In this document: positions 1-7,420 of the stretch, in pieces
How the letters are laid out: each line of letters opens with the position of its first letter
Numbering within the stretch: the stretch's first letter is position 1
Made by a program: the position numbers and the translations under genes
Notes under the pieces: model-generated
Told to the model about the DNA's origin: nothing
The model's database searches: none
Seen by the model: only the letters and a program-made list of their open reading frames with translations
Source of the DNA: Kribbella sp. VKM Ac-2568
GTDB taxonomy: Bacteria > Actinomycetota > Actinomycetes > Propionibacteriales > Kribbellaceae
Assembly (NCBI RefSeq): GCF_004345365.1
Contig: NZ_SLVF01000011.1
Coordinates: 248,001 to 312,000, forward strand
Length of the DNA: 64,000 bases
Reading direction: 5' to 3'

Positions 1-1
1 C

Positions 2-217
2 CACGTCCCCAACGGCGGTCAGCCCGGCCGCGGTCTCAAGCTCCGTCCCGGCCATGTGATCGCGATCGAGCCGTGGTTCTGGCGGGGCCCCGGCACCGTC
101 TACGTCATCGACGAGGACGGCTGGACCCTCCGCTCCGCGGACCACACCCGAGGAGCCCACGCCGAACACACCGTCGCCCTCACCGACCACGGCCCAGAAA
201 TCCTCACCGCCCGCTGA
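2..217 (+). CDS. map: Type I methionine aminopeptidase, C-terminal fragment (partial at window edge)
   Basis: The frame is open from base 2 to a TGA at 215-217 and gives 71 residues of the C-terminal end of a type I methionine aminopeptidase, the cytosolic metalloenzyme that removes the initiator Met. Visible family features are the PG..IAIEPW strand carrying one metal-binding Glu, a DEDGWTLRSAD strand and the closing AHAEHTVALTDHGPEILT motif with the second metal-ligand Glu. The N-terminal catalytic part lies outside the window. The next gene is on the opposite strand, so the two converge. Actinobacteria often carry two paralogues, and which one this is cannot be told from the fragment. Confidence 0.85.
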   Translation, partial: HVPNGGQPGRGLKLRPGHVIAIEPWFWRGPGTVYVIDEDGWTLRSADHTRGAHAEHTVALTDHGPEILTAR

Positions 218-249
218 ACCGCATTGCCCCGAGCACCAGCAGACGAGTG

Positions 250-1455
250 CTAGAAGAGTGACTGCTGTTCTGGGCCTGGGGTGACGGCTGGGACGGGAGC
301 TGCTGGGTGGCGGGATGACCTGCCCCCGGCGCGGCGGGGGCGGTCTGGCCGGCGGTTCGGGCCTCGGAAACGGTCGTCGGAAGGGTCTGGTTCACCCCAG
401 CCGGAGTCTGAGCCTGGGCCAGAGGCTTCGACGACGCCGTTGGTCGAGCGGATGCCGGCGCCCATCGCCGAGGTGGAGCGGGACTCCGAGCTGGAGCGGT
501 GGCGGGAGGCTCGGCCGAAGCCGTGTTTGTCGAGGAGTGGGCGGACCTTGTCCCCGAAGGCGTTGCGGAAGCTCGGCAGGGCGTTGGTGCCGTGCGAGTA
601 GAGCTGGTCGTAGCGGCTCACCAGGTCGGGGCGTTCCTGCGCGAGCCAGGACATGAACCACTCCTTCACCCCGGGCCGCAGATGCAGAACCAGCGTGGTG
701 ACCCCGGTGGCGCCGGCCGCGGCGAGCTCACCGAAGAGGTGGTCGAGCTGCTCCGTCGAGTCCGTCAGCCACGGCAGCACCGGCGCGACCATCACCCCAC
801 AGGGCAACCCCGCCTCGCGGATCGCGCGGATCAGCTCCAACCGCCCGCGCACGGACGGCACCCCCGGCTCGACCAGCCGCCGGAGCTCCTCGTCCACCAG
901 CGCCAGCGACACCCCGAGCCCGACCGGGACCTGCTCGGCCGCCGTCACCAGCAGATCCAGGTCACGCCTGAGCAGAGTCCCCTTGGTCAGGATCGACAGC
1001 GGAGTACCGGAGGCGGCCAGTGCCTCGATGATGCCGGGCATCAGCCGGTAGCGTCCCTCGGCCCGCTGGTACGGATCCGTATTGGTGCCCAGGGCAACCT
1101 GTTCACCACGCCATGACGGCCGGGCCAGTTCGCGCCGCAGTACGTCCGCGACGTTCGTCTTCACCACGATCTGCTGGTCGAAGTCGAGCCCCTGGTCCAG
1201 TTCGAGGTACCGGTGGGACGGCCGGGCGAAGCAGTACCGGCAGGCATGGGTGCAGCCGCGGTACGGGTTGATCGTCCAGTTGAACGGCAGCCCCGAGCCC
1301 GGCACCGAGTTCAGCGCGGACCGCGCCAGCACCTCGTGGAACGTGATCCCCTGGAACTCCGGGGTCGTCACACTCCGCACCAGCCCGGCGATCGACCCCA
1401 GGCCCGGCAACGTCCCCGGTGTCTCCGCTTCGATTCGCTGCCCGGCCCATCTCAT
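250..1455 (-). CDS. Rv2578c-family radical SAM protein (SPL-like)
   Basis: 401 residues. The iron-sulfur motif CxxxCxxC (CTHACRYC, near residue 71) follows an NPYRGC signature typical of the spore-photoproduct-lyase-like radical SAM family annotated as Rv2578c-like. After a TIM-barrel-like core of about 290 residues there is a low-complexity Arg/Ser/Gly/Pro-rich tail. The reaction is unknown; members are suspected DNA-repair or nucleic-acid-modifying enzymes. The ATG at 1455 is the longest start. A LexA-type box lies 10 bp upstream (1465-1480) and an ACTATAGT block that can serve as a -10 sits between, so SOS control is likely. This matches the M. tuberculosis homologue, which belongs to the DNA-damage regulon as I recall it. 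Confidence 0.85.
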   Translation of the reverse strand: MRWAGQRIEAETPGTLPGLGSIAGLVRSVTTPEFQGITFHEVLARSALNSVPGSGLPFNWTINPYRGCTHACRYCFARPSHRYLELDQGLDFDQQIVVKTNVADVLRRELARPSWRGEQVALGTNTDPYQRAEGRYRLMPGIIEALAASGTPLSILTKGTLLRRDLDLLVTAAEQVPVGLGVSLALVDEELRRLVEPGVPSVRGRLELIRAIREAGLPCGVMVAPVLPWLTDSTEQLDHLFGELAAAGATGVTTLVLHLRPGVKEWFMSWLAQERPDLVSRYDQLYSHGTNALPSFRNAFGDKVRPLLDKHGFGRASRHRSSSESRSTSAMGAGIRSTNGVVEASGPGSDSGWGEPDPSDDRFRGPNRRPDRPRRAGGRSSRHPAAPVPAVTPGPEQQSLF

Positions 1456-1457
1456 GG

Positions 1458-1480
1458 ACTATAGTCGAACACATGTTCGC
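1458..1480 (-). promoter_or_regulatory. LexA (SOS) box plus -10 in front of the radical SAM gene
   Basis: TCGAACACATGTTCGC at 1465-1480 matches the actinobacterial SOS box TCGAAC-N4-GTTCGA in all but the last base. ACTATA at 1458-1463 reads TATAGT on the minus strand, a good -10 hexamer, so bound LexA would cover the promoter. Confidence 0.8.
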
Positions 1481-1515
1481 CCGGCTTTCAACTCGCCCAC
1501 CACCGGGCCGTCCGG

Positions 1516-2349
1516 TCAGCGGAAAGCATCCGCGTTGGCCTCGGCCCACTCCCGGTACGTCGTCGCCCGGCGTCCCGTCACGTCCAGCACGGTCGTCTCG
1601 GGCGTCATCCGGAACTCCGACATCATCCGGAAGCCATCCAGCAACCACTCGGCCGACTCCGCCCCCATCACCGGCGTCCAGAGTTCCAGCGCCTGCGCGT
1701 GGGTCAACTCCTCGAACTTCAACTCCCGCCCGATCGCCGCACCGATCGCCGCGACCTCCTCAGGCTGGGTGATCGCCTCGGGCCCGCTCATGGTCAACTT
1801 CCGGCCGGTGTAGCTCTCGTCGAACAGGACGACGCGCGCCACCGCCGCGATGTCCGCCAGGTCGATCGGAGTCTGCACGGCCGCCGGATAAGGCGCCCGG
1901 ACGATCCCCTCGGCCTTGATCGAGTCGGCCCAGTCGAGCGTGTTGTTCATGAACTGCCCCGGCCTGAGATGGACCCACTCGAACCCGGCATCCTCGATCG
2001 CCCGTTCCACCTTGTAGTAGTGCCACGCCGCGGGATCCGCCTGCGCTTCGTACTCCGCGGGCTCCCCCGACAGCACGACGACCCGCCGTACGCCGGCCTC
2101 CTGCGCAGCGGCGACGAATGCGTCGACGTACGCCGGCAGGGGCGCCAGGTACACGGTGTCGACCCCGGCCAACGCGGCCGGCAGCGTCGCGGGACGTCCC
2201 AGATACCCCTTGGCCGCTTCGACGCCGTCCGGCAGAGCCGCCTTCACCGGGTTCGCCGTCAACGCCCGCACCGACGCACCGGCCGCCACCAACTCGTCCA
2301 CCAGCAACCGCCCCACACTGCCCGTCGCCCCGGTCACCAGGATCGTCAT
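1516..2349 (-). CDS. NmrA-like NAD(P)-binding oxidoreductase
   Basis: 277 residues starting MTILVTGATGSVGR, a Rossmann nucleotide-binding loop GxTGxxG at residues 7-13. It belongs to the atypical short-chain dehydrogenase/NmrA group (NAD(P)H-binding, NmrA-like), whose members act as quinone reductases or redox sensors; the substrate is not predictable. The start at 2349 is chosen over a longer in-frame extension because a strong GGAGGAGGGG ribosome site lies just upstream and the longer version would run through the divergent regulator. The gene is divergent from a TetR regulator (2488) and probably its target. Confidence 0.85.
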   Translation of the reverse strand: MTILVTGATGSVGRLLVDELVAAGASVRALTANPVKAALPDGVEAAKGYLGRPATLPAALAGVDTVYLAPLPAYVDAFVAAAQEAGVRRVVVLSGEPAEYEAQADPAAWHYYKVERAIEDAGFEWVHLRPGQFMNNTLDWADSIKAEGIVRAPYPAAVQTPIDLADIAAVARVVLFDESYTGRKLTMSGPEAITQPEEVAAIGAAIGRELKFEELTHAQALELWTPVMGAESAEWLLDGFRMMSEFRMTPETTVLDVTGRRATTYREWAEANADAFR

Positions 2350-2385
2350 CAGCCCCTCCTCCACTCCGCGGTCAGTTTTCGTAGG

Positions 2386-2399
2386 GTATACGAGAATAC
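2386..2399. promoter_or_regulatory. Imperfect palindrome in divergent promoter region
   Basis: GTATACGAGAATAC (outer GTAT/ATAC arms) lies between the divergent NmrA-like and TetR genes, where a TetR operator would be expected. It may also contribute AT-rich -10 sequence. Only 5 of 7 half-site positions pair, so the assignment is tentative. Confidence 0.35.
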
Positions 2400-2487
2400 G
2401 CTCGAAGCGCCTATGAGAAAGTTCGGCGACGACAGTGCACAACTCGACGATCGGCTGGACGGCGCACGCGGCGGGGAGGTTGGGATA

Positions 2488-3273
2488 TTGGAGCGCAGTG
2501 GTGGGGGGCCGGCAGGGCGGACGCTCGCGTTGCTCTGGCGGAATCGCCGCGAGCGAACGGCTGAGGCCGTGCCGCCCAGGTTGGGGCGCAAGCCGACGCT
2601 GGACCTGGATGCGGTGGTCACCGCGGCCATCGCGCTGGCCGACGTGCAAGGTCTTGCCGCCGCCTCGATGAACGGGGTGGCGAAGGCGCTGGGGGTCGGC
2701 ACGATGACGCTCTACACCTACGTGCCGTCCAAGGACGAACTGCTCGATCTGATGGTCGACCAGGTCCTCGGCGAACGCGAACTACCCGGTCCCGGCGAAC
2801 CACGCCCGGCCGACTGGCGCGATCAGATCGAGCTGTACTCCGAGCAGACCCGCGCGATGTTCCGCCGGCACCCGTGGCTCGCACGCATCTCCACGATCCG
2901 CCCGCCTGTCGGTCCCGGCATGCTCGCCGGCCGGGAGTACCTGCTGTCCGCGTGCGCAGTACTGGGACTGCCCGCGCGCCAGACGAACACCGCCGCGCTG
3001 GCGATCACGACGTACGTCGACTCCGCGGCCGGGCTGGAAGCCGAGAGCGAGCAGGTGGAGCGCACCACCGGGCAGAGCAACGACGCCTGGTGGCACGAGC
3101 GGAACGATCTGTGGGAGACGTACTTCGACGTCGAGCGGCACCCCACCATGACGGCGATCTGGAACGCGAACGGGTACGGCGACGGCACTCGCGAGGCGGC
3201 GGACGAGTCCTACCGCTTCGGCCTGGACCGCCTGCTCGACGGCATCGAGGCGCTCACGGCGAACCAGAGCTGA
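2488..3273 (+). CDS. TetR/AcrR-family transcriptional regulator
   Basis: 261 residues from the preferred TTG start. An N-terminal segment ending PRLGRKPTLDLDAVVTAAIALAD is followed by the TetR helix-turn-helix (AAASMNGVAKALGVGTMTLYTYVPSKDELLDLM split across about 25 residues), then an all-helical ligand domain of the TetR_C class. TTG at 2488 is preferred because GGGGAGG lies 8 bp upstream; an in-frame ATG at 2413 would add 25 residues but has no visible ribosome site. The gene is divergent from the NmrA-like oxidoreductase gene, the usual arrangement for a local repressor. The ligand is unknown. Confidence 0.85.
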   Translation: MERSGGGPAGRTLALLWRNRRERTAEAVPPRLGRKPTLDLDAVVTAAIALADVQGLAAASMNGVAKALGVGTMTLYTYVPSKDELLDLMVDQVLGERELPGPGEPRPADWRDQIELYSEQTRAMFRRHPWLARISTIRPPVGPGMLAGREYLLSACAVLGLPARQTNTAALAITTYVDSAAGLEAESEQVERTTGQSNDAWWHERNDLWETYFDVERHPTMTAIWNANGYGDGTREAADESYRFGLDRLLDGIEALTANQS

Positions 3274-3276
3274 GGC

Positions 3277-3515
3277 TCACTCGCTGAGCGTGGCCTGCCG
3301 GTTGGCGACATAGCCGCGAGCATTGGAGGCACTCTCGAGCTGCCCGACGGTCTCGTAGAGCTCCGCCGCCGTGGTCGCCAGCTCGATGGCCTCGGGGAGC
3401 CTGCCCTGCAGGTCGCCGCGACGCAGCGGTCGAACGGCTCCAGAGCCTCGGCAGGATCCGGGCCGAAGACCAGCGACTCGACCTCGTCCAGCAGGTCCGC
3501 GACGTTCTCTTCCAC
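3277..3515 (-). pseudogene. Small TPR-like protein gene, frameshifted
   Basis: Reading from a GTG at 3515 gives an acidic helical start (VEENVADLLDEVESLVF...EALEPFDRCVAAT). Translation then goes out of phase near 3405-3425. The remaining sequence makes sense only in another frame (DLQGRLPEAIELATTAAELY...) and ends at the TGA at 3277. Together the pieces look like one roughly 80-residue helical, TPR-like protein. The 239-bp span is not a multiple of three, as expected for a 1- or 2-base indel. This is either a real decayed gene or a sequencing error. No specific function can be assigned. Confidence 0.5.
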
Positions 3516-3544
3516 GCCAGAACTGTAGGCGCTCGCCTGGATGC

Positions 3545-4507
3545 TCAGATGTCGAGGGAGATCCAGGCCGGGTCGTGGTCGGTACCGTCGCGGGCCAGTT
3601 TGCGGCGGCGGCCGATGAACGCGCCGGTCAGCCTCGGCGCCAGCCCGGGCGACAGCCAGATCTGGTCGATGAGGTCGAACGTGCGCGGCTGGCCGGACTC
3701 CTTGAAGGTCGAGGTCCAAGCCGGGCTCGCAGGCAGGTCGACCGTCGTCTTCACCATCCCTACCTCGGTCGGCGTCAGCAGCGCGCTGACCAGGCCGGCC
3801 TGCTCGTACGCCACCAGCGCCGGCGAGTCCGGGGTGTCGTTCATGTCGCCGCACAGCAGGTACCGCTGGCGGGTGCTGGTCCGGTTCGCGATGATCCGGA
3901 CGATCGTCTCGGCCTGCCGCCGGCGCAGGAGTTCCGCGGCGGCCGCTGCCTCGACCGGGTTCGGCACGGTGAAGTCGACGAACTTCGACTTCAGGTGCGT
4001 GCCGAACACGGTCAGTACCTTCCGCCCCTTGGAGTCCAGAATCTCCGCCTCGACCAGGTCGCGGGAGAAGATCGGCCGGGACGGGTCGTCCGGGTGGAAC
4101 GTGCGCTGGTAGCTCGTCACCCCACCGAGCGGCCGCCGCGACAGGATCCCGATGTCGATGAACCTGGTCGAGTCGTTGCCGTCGATCACCATCACGTGCT
4201 GGTAGGACCCGTTCAGGTGCTCGCGGTTGAACTCCAGCAGTACGTCGACGTTCTCGACCTCCTGCACGATCCAGACGTCCACGTCCGCCTCGAGCAGCCG
4301 CTCGGCGATCCGGTTCGTGTCCGCGGCCGGCTTCGACACCAGCAACTTGCCGCGCCCGTCCAGTTGCAACCGGCGCCGATGCTCGTCATCGAACGTGTAC
4401 GTCGCCGGCACCGTGCTCGTCCCCGCCGCCAGCACCTCCACCGCCCCGGCGAAGTTCCACCGGTCGAACAGGTTGTTCAGATTGAAAGTCCCCACCGTCA
4501 GCGCCAT
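3545..4507 (-). CDS. Endonuclease/exonuclease/phosphatase-family protein
   Basis: 320 residues starting MALTVGTFNLNNLFD, the first strand of the EEP fold with its Asn. The QEVEN metal-site Glu, FGTHLKSK, the CGDMNDTPDSPA motif and a C-terminal DLIDQIWLS...GTDHDPA segment with the catalytic His are all present in order, so the nuclease/phosphatase active site looks complete. A GGGGAGGA ribosome site sits just before this ATG, so it is preferred to an in-frame ATG 51 bp further upstream. No signal peptide is seen, so it is probably cytosolic. The true substrate (DNA, RNA or phospho-compound) is not evident. Confidence 0.85.
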   Translation of the reverse strand: MALTVGTFNLNNLFDRWNFAGAVEVLAAGTSTVPATYTFDDEHRRRLQLDGRGKLLVSKPAADTNRIAERLLEADVDVWIVQEVENVDVLLEFNREHLNGSYQHVMVIDGNDSTRFIDIGILSRRPLGGVTSYQRTFHPDDPSRPIFSRDLVEAEILDSKGRKVLTVFGTHLKSKFVDFTVPNPVEAAAAAELLRRRQAETIVRIIANRTSTRQRYLLCGDMNDTPDSPALVAYEQAGLVSALLTPTEVGMVKTTVDLPASPAWTSTFKESGQPRTFDLIDQIWLSPGLAPRLTGAFIGRRRKLARDGTDHDPAWISLDI

Positions 4508-4649
4508 CAAGTCCTCCCCAGGCCTCGAGCTGTACCCAAACCGTACGGCCCCAGCCACTCTTCGTCACCATGCCCGCGGGTGAACAGTCCGGGCCCGCGA
4601 GTCTGGCAGCGACCTCCGACAGATCCTCGTGCGTGGCAGGATGCCGGGC

Positions 4650-4806
4650 ATGCGACTGGAGTTCCGCAGTCATGGGCCGCTTGGTGGCGAGCCGTTGGTG
4701 TTGTTGCACGGGTTGACGTCGGATGGGTCGTCGTTCGATGGGGTCGTCGGCGCGCTTGCCGAAAGGTGGCGGGTGTACGTGCCTGATCAGCGGGGACACG
4801 GGCGGA
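4650..4806 (+). pseudogene. Alpha/beta-hydrolase gene, truncated after ~50 residues
   Basis: Starting at ATG 4650 the product reads as the front of an alpha/beta-hydrolase: MRLEFRSHGPLGGEPLVLLHGLTSDG with the HG oxyanion motif, then RVYVPDQRGHGRN. Homology stops around 4806, before the nucleophile elbow. The frame then continues into antisense of the facing deacetylase gene until 4910. No catalytic Ser, Asp or His remains, so it cannot be an active hydrolase. See the facing truncated gene: both lost their 3' ends at the same point. Confidence 0.75.
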
Positions 4807-5455
4807 ACTGCGGCCCGGTGAGGCCCTTGAAGCCGAAGACGCCCAGGTCGTTCAGCTCCACCGTGTACGGCACGCTCAGCATCCCGGGGACGGACAGCGG
4901 GAAAGGCTGATCGTCGCTGGTCCAGTCGAGCACGTACTGAAGACCCAGCTCGCGGAGGAGCTTTGGTGTATTGAAGGTTTCCGTGAGCGCCGGGCCCATC
5001 CAGCCGCGGGGGCGCTGACCAGTGGCCTTCTCGATCGTGTCCACGATGTCGAGGAGTTCCTTGCGCTCGGCCTCGACGTCGAGGTCCGTGTGGAGCACGG
5101 AGTTGGTCCTGCCGTGGGCGAGCCACGCCCAGTCTCGTCGGCGGCCGGCCTCGATGATCTGCGGATAGCGCTCGGCGACCTCGGAGTTGAGCAGGACGCT
5201 CGCCCGGATTCCATGCCGGTCAAGAGACTCGATGAGTCGCCACACCCCGACCCGTACGCCGTAGTCGCGCCACCCGTAGTTGAGCGCATCTGGAAGAAGC
5301 GCGGCGGTGGCGTCGTGGATGCTGGTGGAGGATTTGTCGACGTGGAAGTGCTCGATGTTCAGGCCGACGTAGAAGGCGACCCGCTTCCCATCGGGCCAGT
5401 GGATCGGCTCGCGCTCCGTGATCGGCGAGTACTCGTAAAGCGTGTTCTCCATCAT
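4807..5455 (-). pseudogene. Polysaccharide deacetylase-family gene, 3' truncated
   Basis: The open frame (5455 to a stop at 4787, 222 residues) is the front of a NodB/PuuE-type polysaccharide deacetylase: KRVAFYVGLNIEH, RDYGVRVGVWRLIESLDRHG, EVAERYPQIIEAGRRRDWAWLAHGRTNS, GWMGPALTET and a final VELNDLGVFGFKGLTGPQFR. Relatives of this type, to my knowledge, continue for about 70 more residues. Here the last residues come from antisense of the truncated hydrolase. The ATG has a GAGGAGAA ribosome site. The promoter region carries a MerR-type operator. Residual activity is doubtful. Confidence 0.7.
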
Positions 5456-5490
5456 TTCTCCTCAGTCGTCGGCGTCAGCCTCATCCTGAA

Positions 5491-5515
5491 ACCCTCACAC
5501 GAATGTGAAGGTCAA
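5491..5515 (-). promoter_or_regulatory. MerR-type operator/promoter for the truncated deacetylase gene
   Basis: ACCCTCACACGAATGTGAAGGT at 5491-5512 is a 22-bp dyad with 9 of 11 positions paired. On the minus strand it directly follows a -35-like TTGACC (5510-5515). A dyad placed in a stretched -35/-10 spacer is the hallmark of MerR-family activators. The -10 region (TTCAGGAT) is weak, as expected for an activator-dependent promoter. No merR gene is present nearby. Confidence 0.5.
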
Positions 5516-5632
5516 GCTTGTTGGAGGGGTGCGCTGGAGCCGGCGACGGAGGAGGTGGCGTGGGGGCGAGGTGCGGACCGGGGTACTAGTACCGTGGGCC
5601 AGCGCGCCGGGGGGTGTTGAGAGAGGGCTGGG

Positions 5633-7420
5633 ATGGGTAGCGAGAATTTTCAGGTTGATCTGCACGGGATCGTCGATCTGCTGAGCAATCACCTGTACAG
5701 CAGTCCGCGGGTCTATCTGCGGGAACTGCTGCAGAACGCGGTGGATGCGATCACCGCACGCCAGGCGCACGAGCCGGACGCGCCCGCGCGGATCGACCTC
5801 CAGGTGGATGACAAGACGCTGAGCATCACCGACAGCGGGATCGGGTTGCGGCCGGATGAGGTGCGGGAGTTGCTCGCCACCATCGGGCGGAGCTCGAAGC
5901 GGGACGAGATCGGGTTCGCGCGGACGGAGTTCCTCGGGCAGTTCGGGATCGGGCTGCTGTCGGCGTTCATGGTTGCCGAGGAGATCGAAGTACTGACGCA
6001 CCCCGCCGGCGGCCCCACCACGCTCTGGATCGGTACTGCGGACGGCCGCTACACCATCACCGAGGCAGAACCCACGACAGAGATCGGCACCACCGTCACC
6101 CTCAAGGCGAGACGCGGAGCCGAGCAGTGGTTCAAGCAGGCCACTGTCGTCGAGCTGGTACGGCTCTTCGGCGCCCTGCTCCCCCTCGAGATCCGCGTCA
6201 ACGGCGAGCGCGTCACCGACGGCCGCGCACCTTGGGAAGGCACCGGTACTGCACAACGCGCCGAGCTGGTCGGCTACGCGCAGGACAAGCTGGGATTCAC
6301 CCCGTTCGACGTGATCCCGCTGAGCATCCCGGCCGCCGGGTTGAACGGTGTCGCGTTCGTGCTGCCGTTCCCGGCGAATCCCGCCGAGCGCGCCACCCAC
6401 CGCGTCTACCTCAAGCGCATGCTGCTCGCCGAAGGCGTCGAGGGCCTCCTGCCGGACTGGGCGTTCTTCGTCCGCGCCGTCATCGACACCTCCGAGCTCC
6501 GCCCGACCGCGAGCCGCGAGGCGCTCTTCGACGACGGCAACCTCGAGGCCACCCGGGACGCTCTGGGCGCCCAGCTCCGCGGCTGGCTGGTGCGTCTCGG
6601 CAGCACCGATCCGCAGAAGCTCGACCGCTTCCTCGGCATCCACCAGCTCGGCGTGAAGGCGTTGGCCCTGCACGACGACGAGATGCTCCGGCTGGTCTAC
6701 CGCTGGCTCCGGTTCGAGACGAACCACGGCCGGATGACCGCCGCCGAGCTGCAGGAGCGGCACGGCGAGATCCGGTACGTCGCGACGATCGAGGAGTTCC
6801 GCCAGCTGGCCGCGGTCGCCGCGGCCCAGCAGATCACCGTCGTGAACGGCGGGTACACCTACGACAGCGAGCTGATCGAGCGGCTGCCCGAGGTGGTTCC
6901 CGACCTGATCACCAGCAGGTTCGACCCGACCGAGCTCAGCACCAGCTTCGACAGCCTGGACCCGGAGACCGAGCTCCAGCTCAGGCCGTTCGTCCGGCTG
7001 GCCCAGGAAGCCTTGGACGCGGTCGGTTGCGAGGTGGTGGTCCGCGCGTTCGACCCGGCCAACCTCCCCGCGATCTACCTGGTCGACCGGTCCGCCCAGT
7101 TCGCCGCCGAGCTCCGCAGTACCAAGAGCAAGGCGGATGCGCTGTGGTCCGAGGTGCTCGGCGCGCTCGACACCCACGACGACAGCCGGCCTCAGCTCGT
7201 GCTCAACCACCGCAGCCCGCTGGTACGGCGGATGGCCGGCCTCGGCGATCCCGAACTGGCGCGGCTGGCAGTAGAAGGCCTGTACGGGCACGCGTTGATG
7301 CTCGGGTACCACCCGATCCGCCCAGCGGATTCCGCGCTGGTGAACCGGTCGTTCCTCGGCCTGCTCGACCAGGCCGTCCCCACCCTGACCGATCGCAACC
7401 AGGAGGATCCGACCCGATGA
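5633..7420 (+). CDS. Hsp90-family (HtpG-like) chaperone ATPase
   Basis: 595 residues. The N-terminal GHKL ATPase domain has the three Hsp90 nucleotide motifs: the N-box ELLQNAVDA (Asn35), DSGIGL (Asp67) and the glycine-rich lid GQFGIGLLSAF (102-112). A recognisable Hsp90 middle domain follows (PFVLPFPANPAE...RVYLKRMLL...ALFDDGNLEATRD). The C-terminal dimerisation region is divergent and no MEEVD-type tail is present. This is the non-canonical actinobacterial HSP90-family group, not textbook HtpG. The stop overlaps the start of the TPR gene by 4 bp (ATGA), so the two proteins should be made together and may work together. A GAGAGGGC ribosome site precedes the ATG. Confidence 0.85.
   Translation: MGSENFQVDLHGIVDLLSNHLYSSPRVYLRELLQNAVDAITARQAHEPDAPARIDLQVDDKTLSITDSGIGLRPDEVRELLATIGRSSKRDEIGFARTEFLGQFGIGLLSAFMVAEEIEVLTHPAGGPTTLWIGTADGRYTITEAEPTTEIGTTVTLKARRGAEQWFKQATVVELVRLFGALLPLEIRVNGERVTDGRAPWEGTGTAQRAELVGYAQDKLGFTPFDVIPLSIPAAGLNGVAFVLPFPANPAERATHRVYLKRMLLAEGVEGLLPDWAFFVRAVIDTSELRPTASREALFDDGNLEATRDALGAQLRGWLVRLGSTDPQKLDRFLGIHQLGVKALALHDDEMLRLVYRWLRFETNHGRMTAAELQERHGEIRYVATIEEFRQLAAVAAAQQITVVNGGYTYDSELIERLPEVVPDLITSRFDPTELSTSFDSLDPETELQLRPFVRLAQEALDAVGCEVVVRAFDPANLPAIYLVDRSAQFAAELRSTKSKADALWSEVLGALDTHDDSRPQLVLNHRSPLVRRMAGLGDPELARLAVEGLYGHALMLGYHPIRPADSALVNRSFLGLLDQAVPTLTDRNQEDPTR

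Noticed and set aside
1699..2487. Open frame extending the TetR regulator by over 200 residues upstream
   Set aside because: It runs antisense through the NmrA-like gene and lacks protein-like composition. The ribosome site supports 2488.
6127..7416. Long open frame extending the TPR gene upstream through the Hsp90 gene
   Set aside because: It is Arg/Pro-rich shadow translation of the Hsp90 gene in another frame. The ATGA overlap fixes the start at 7417.
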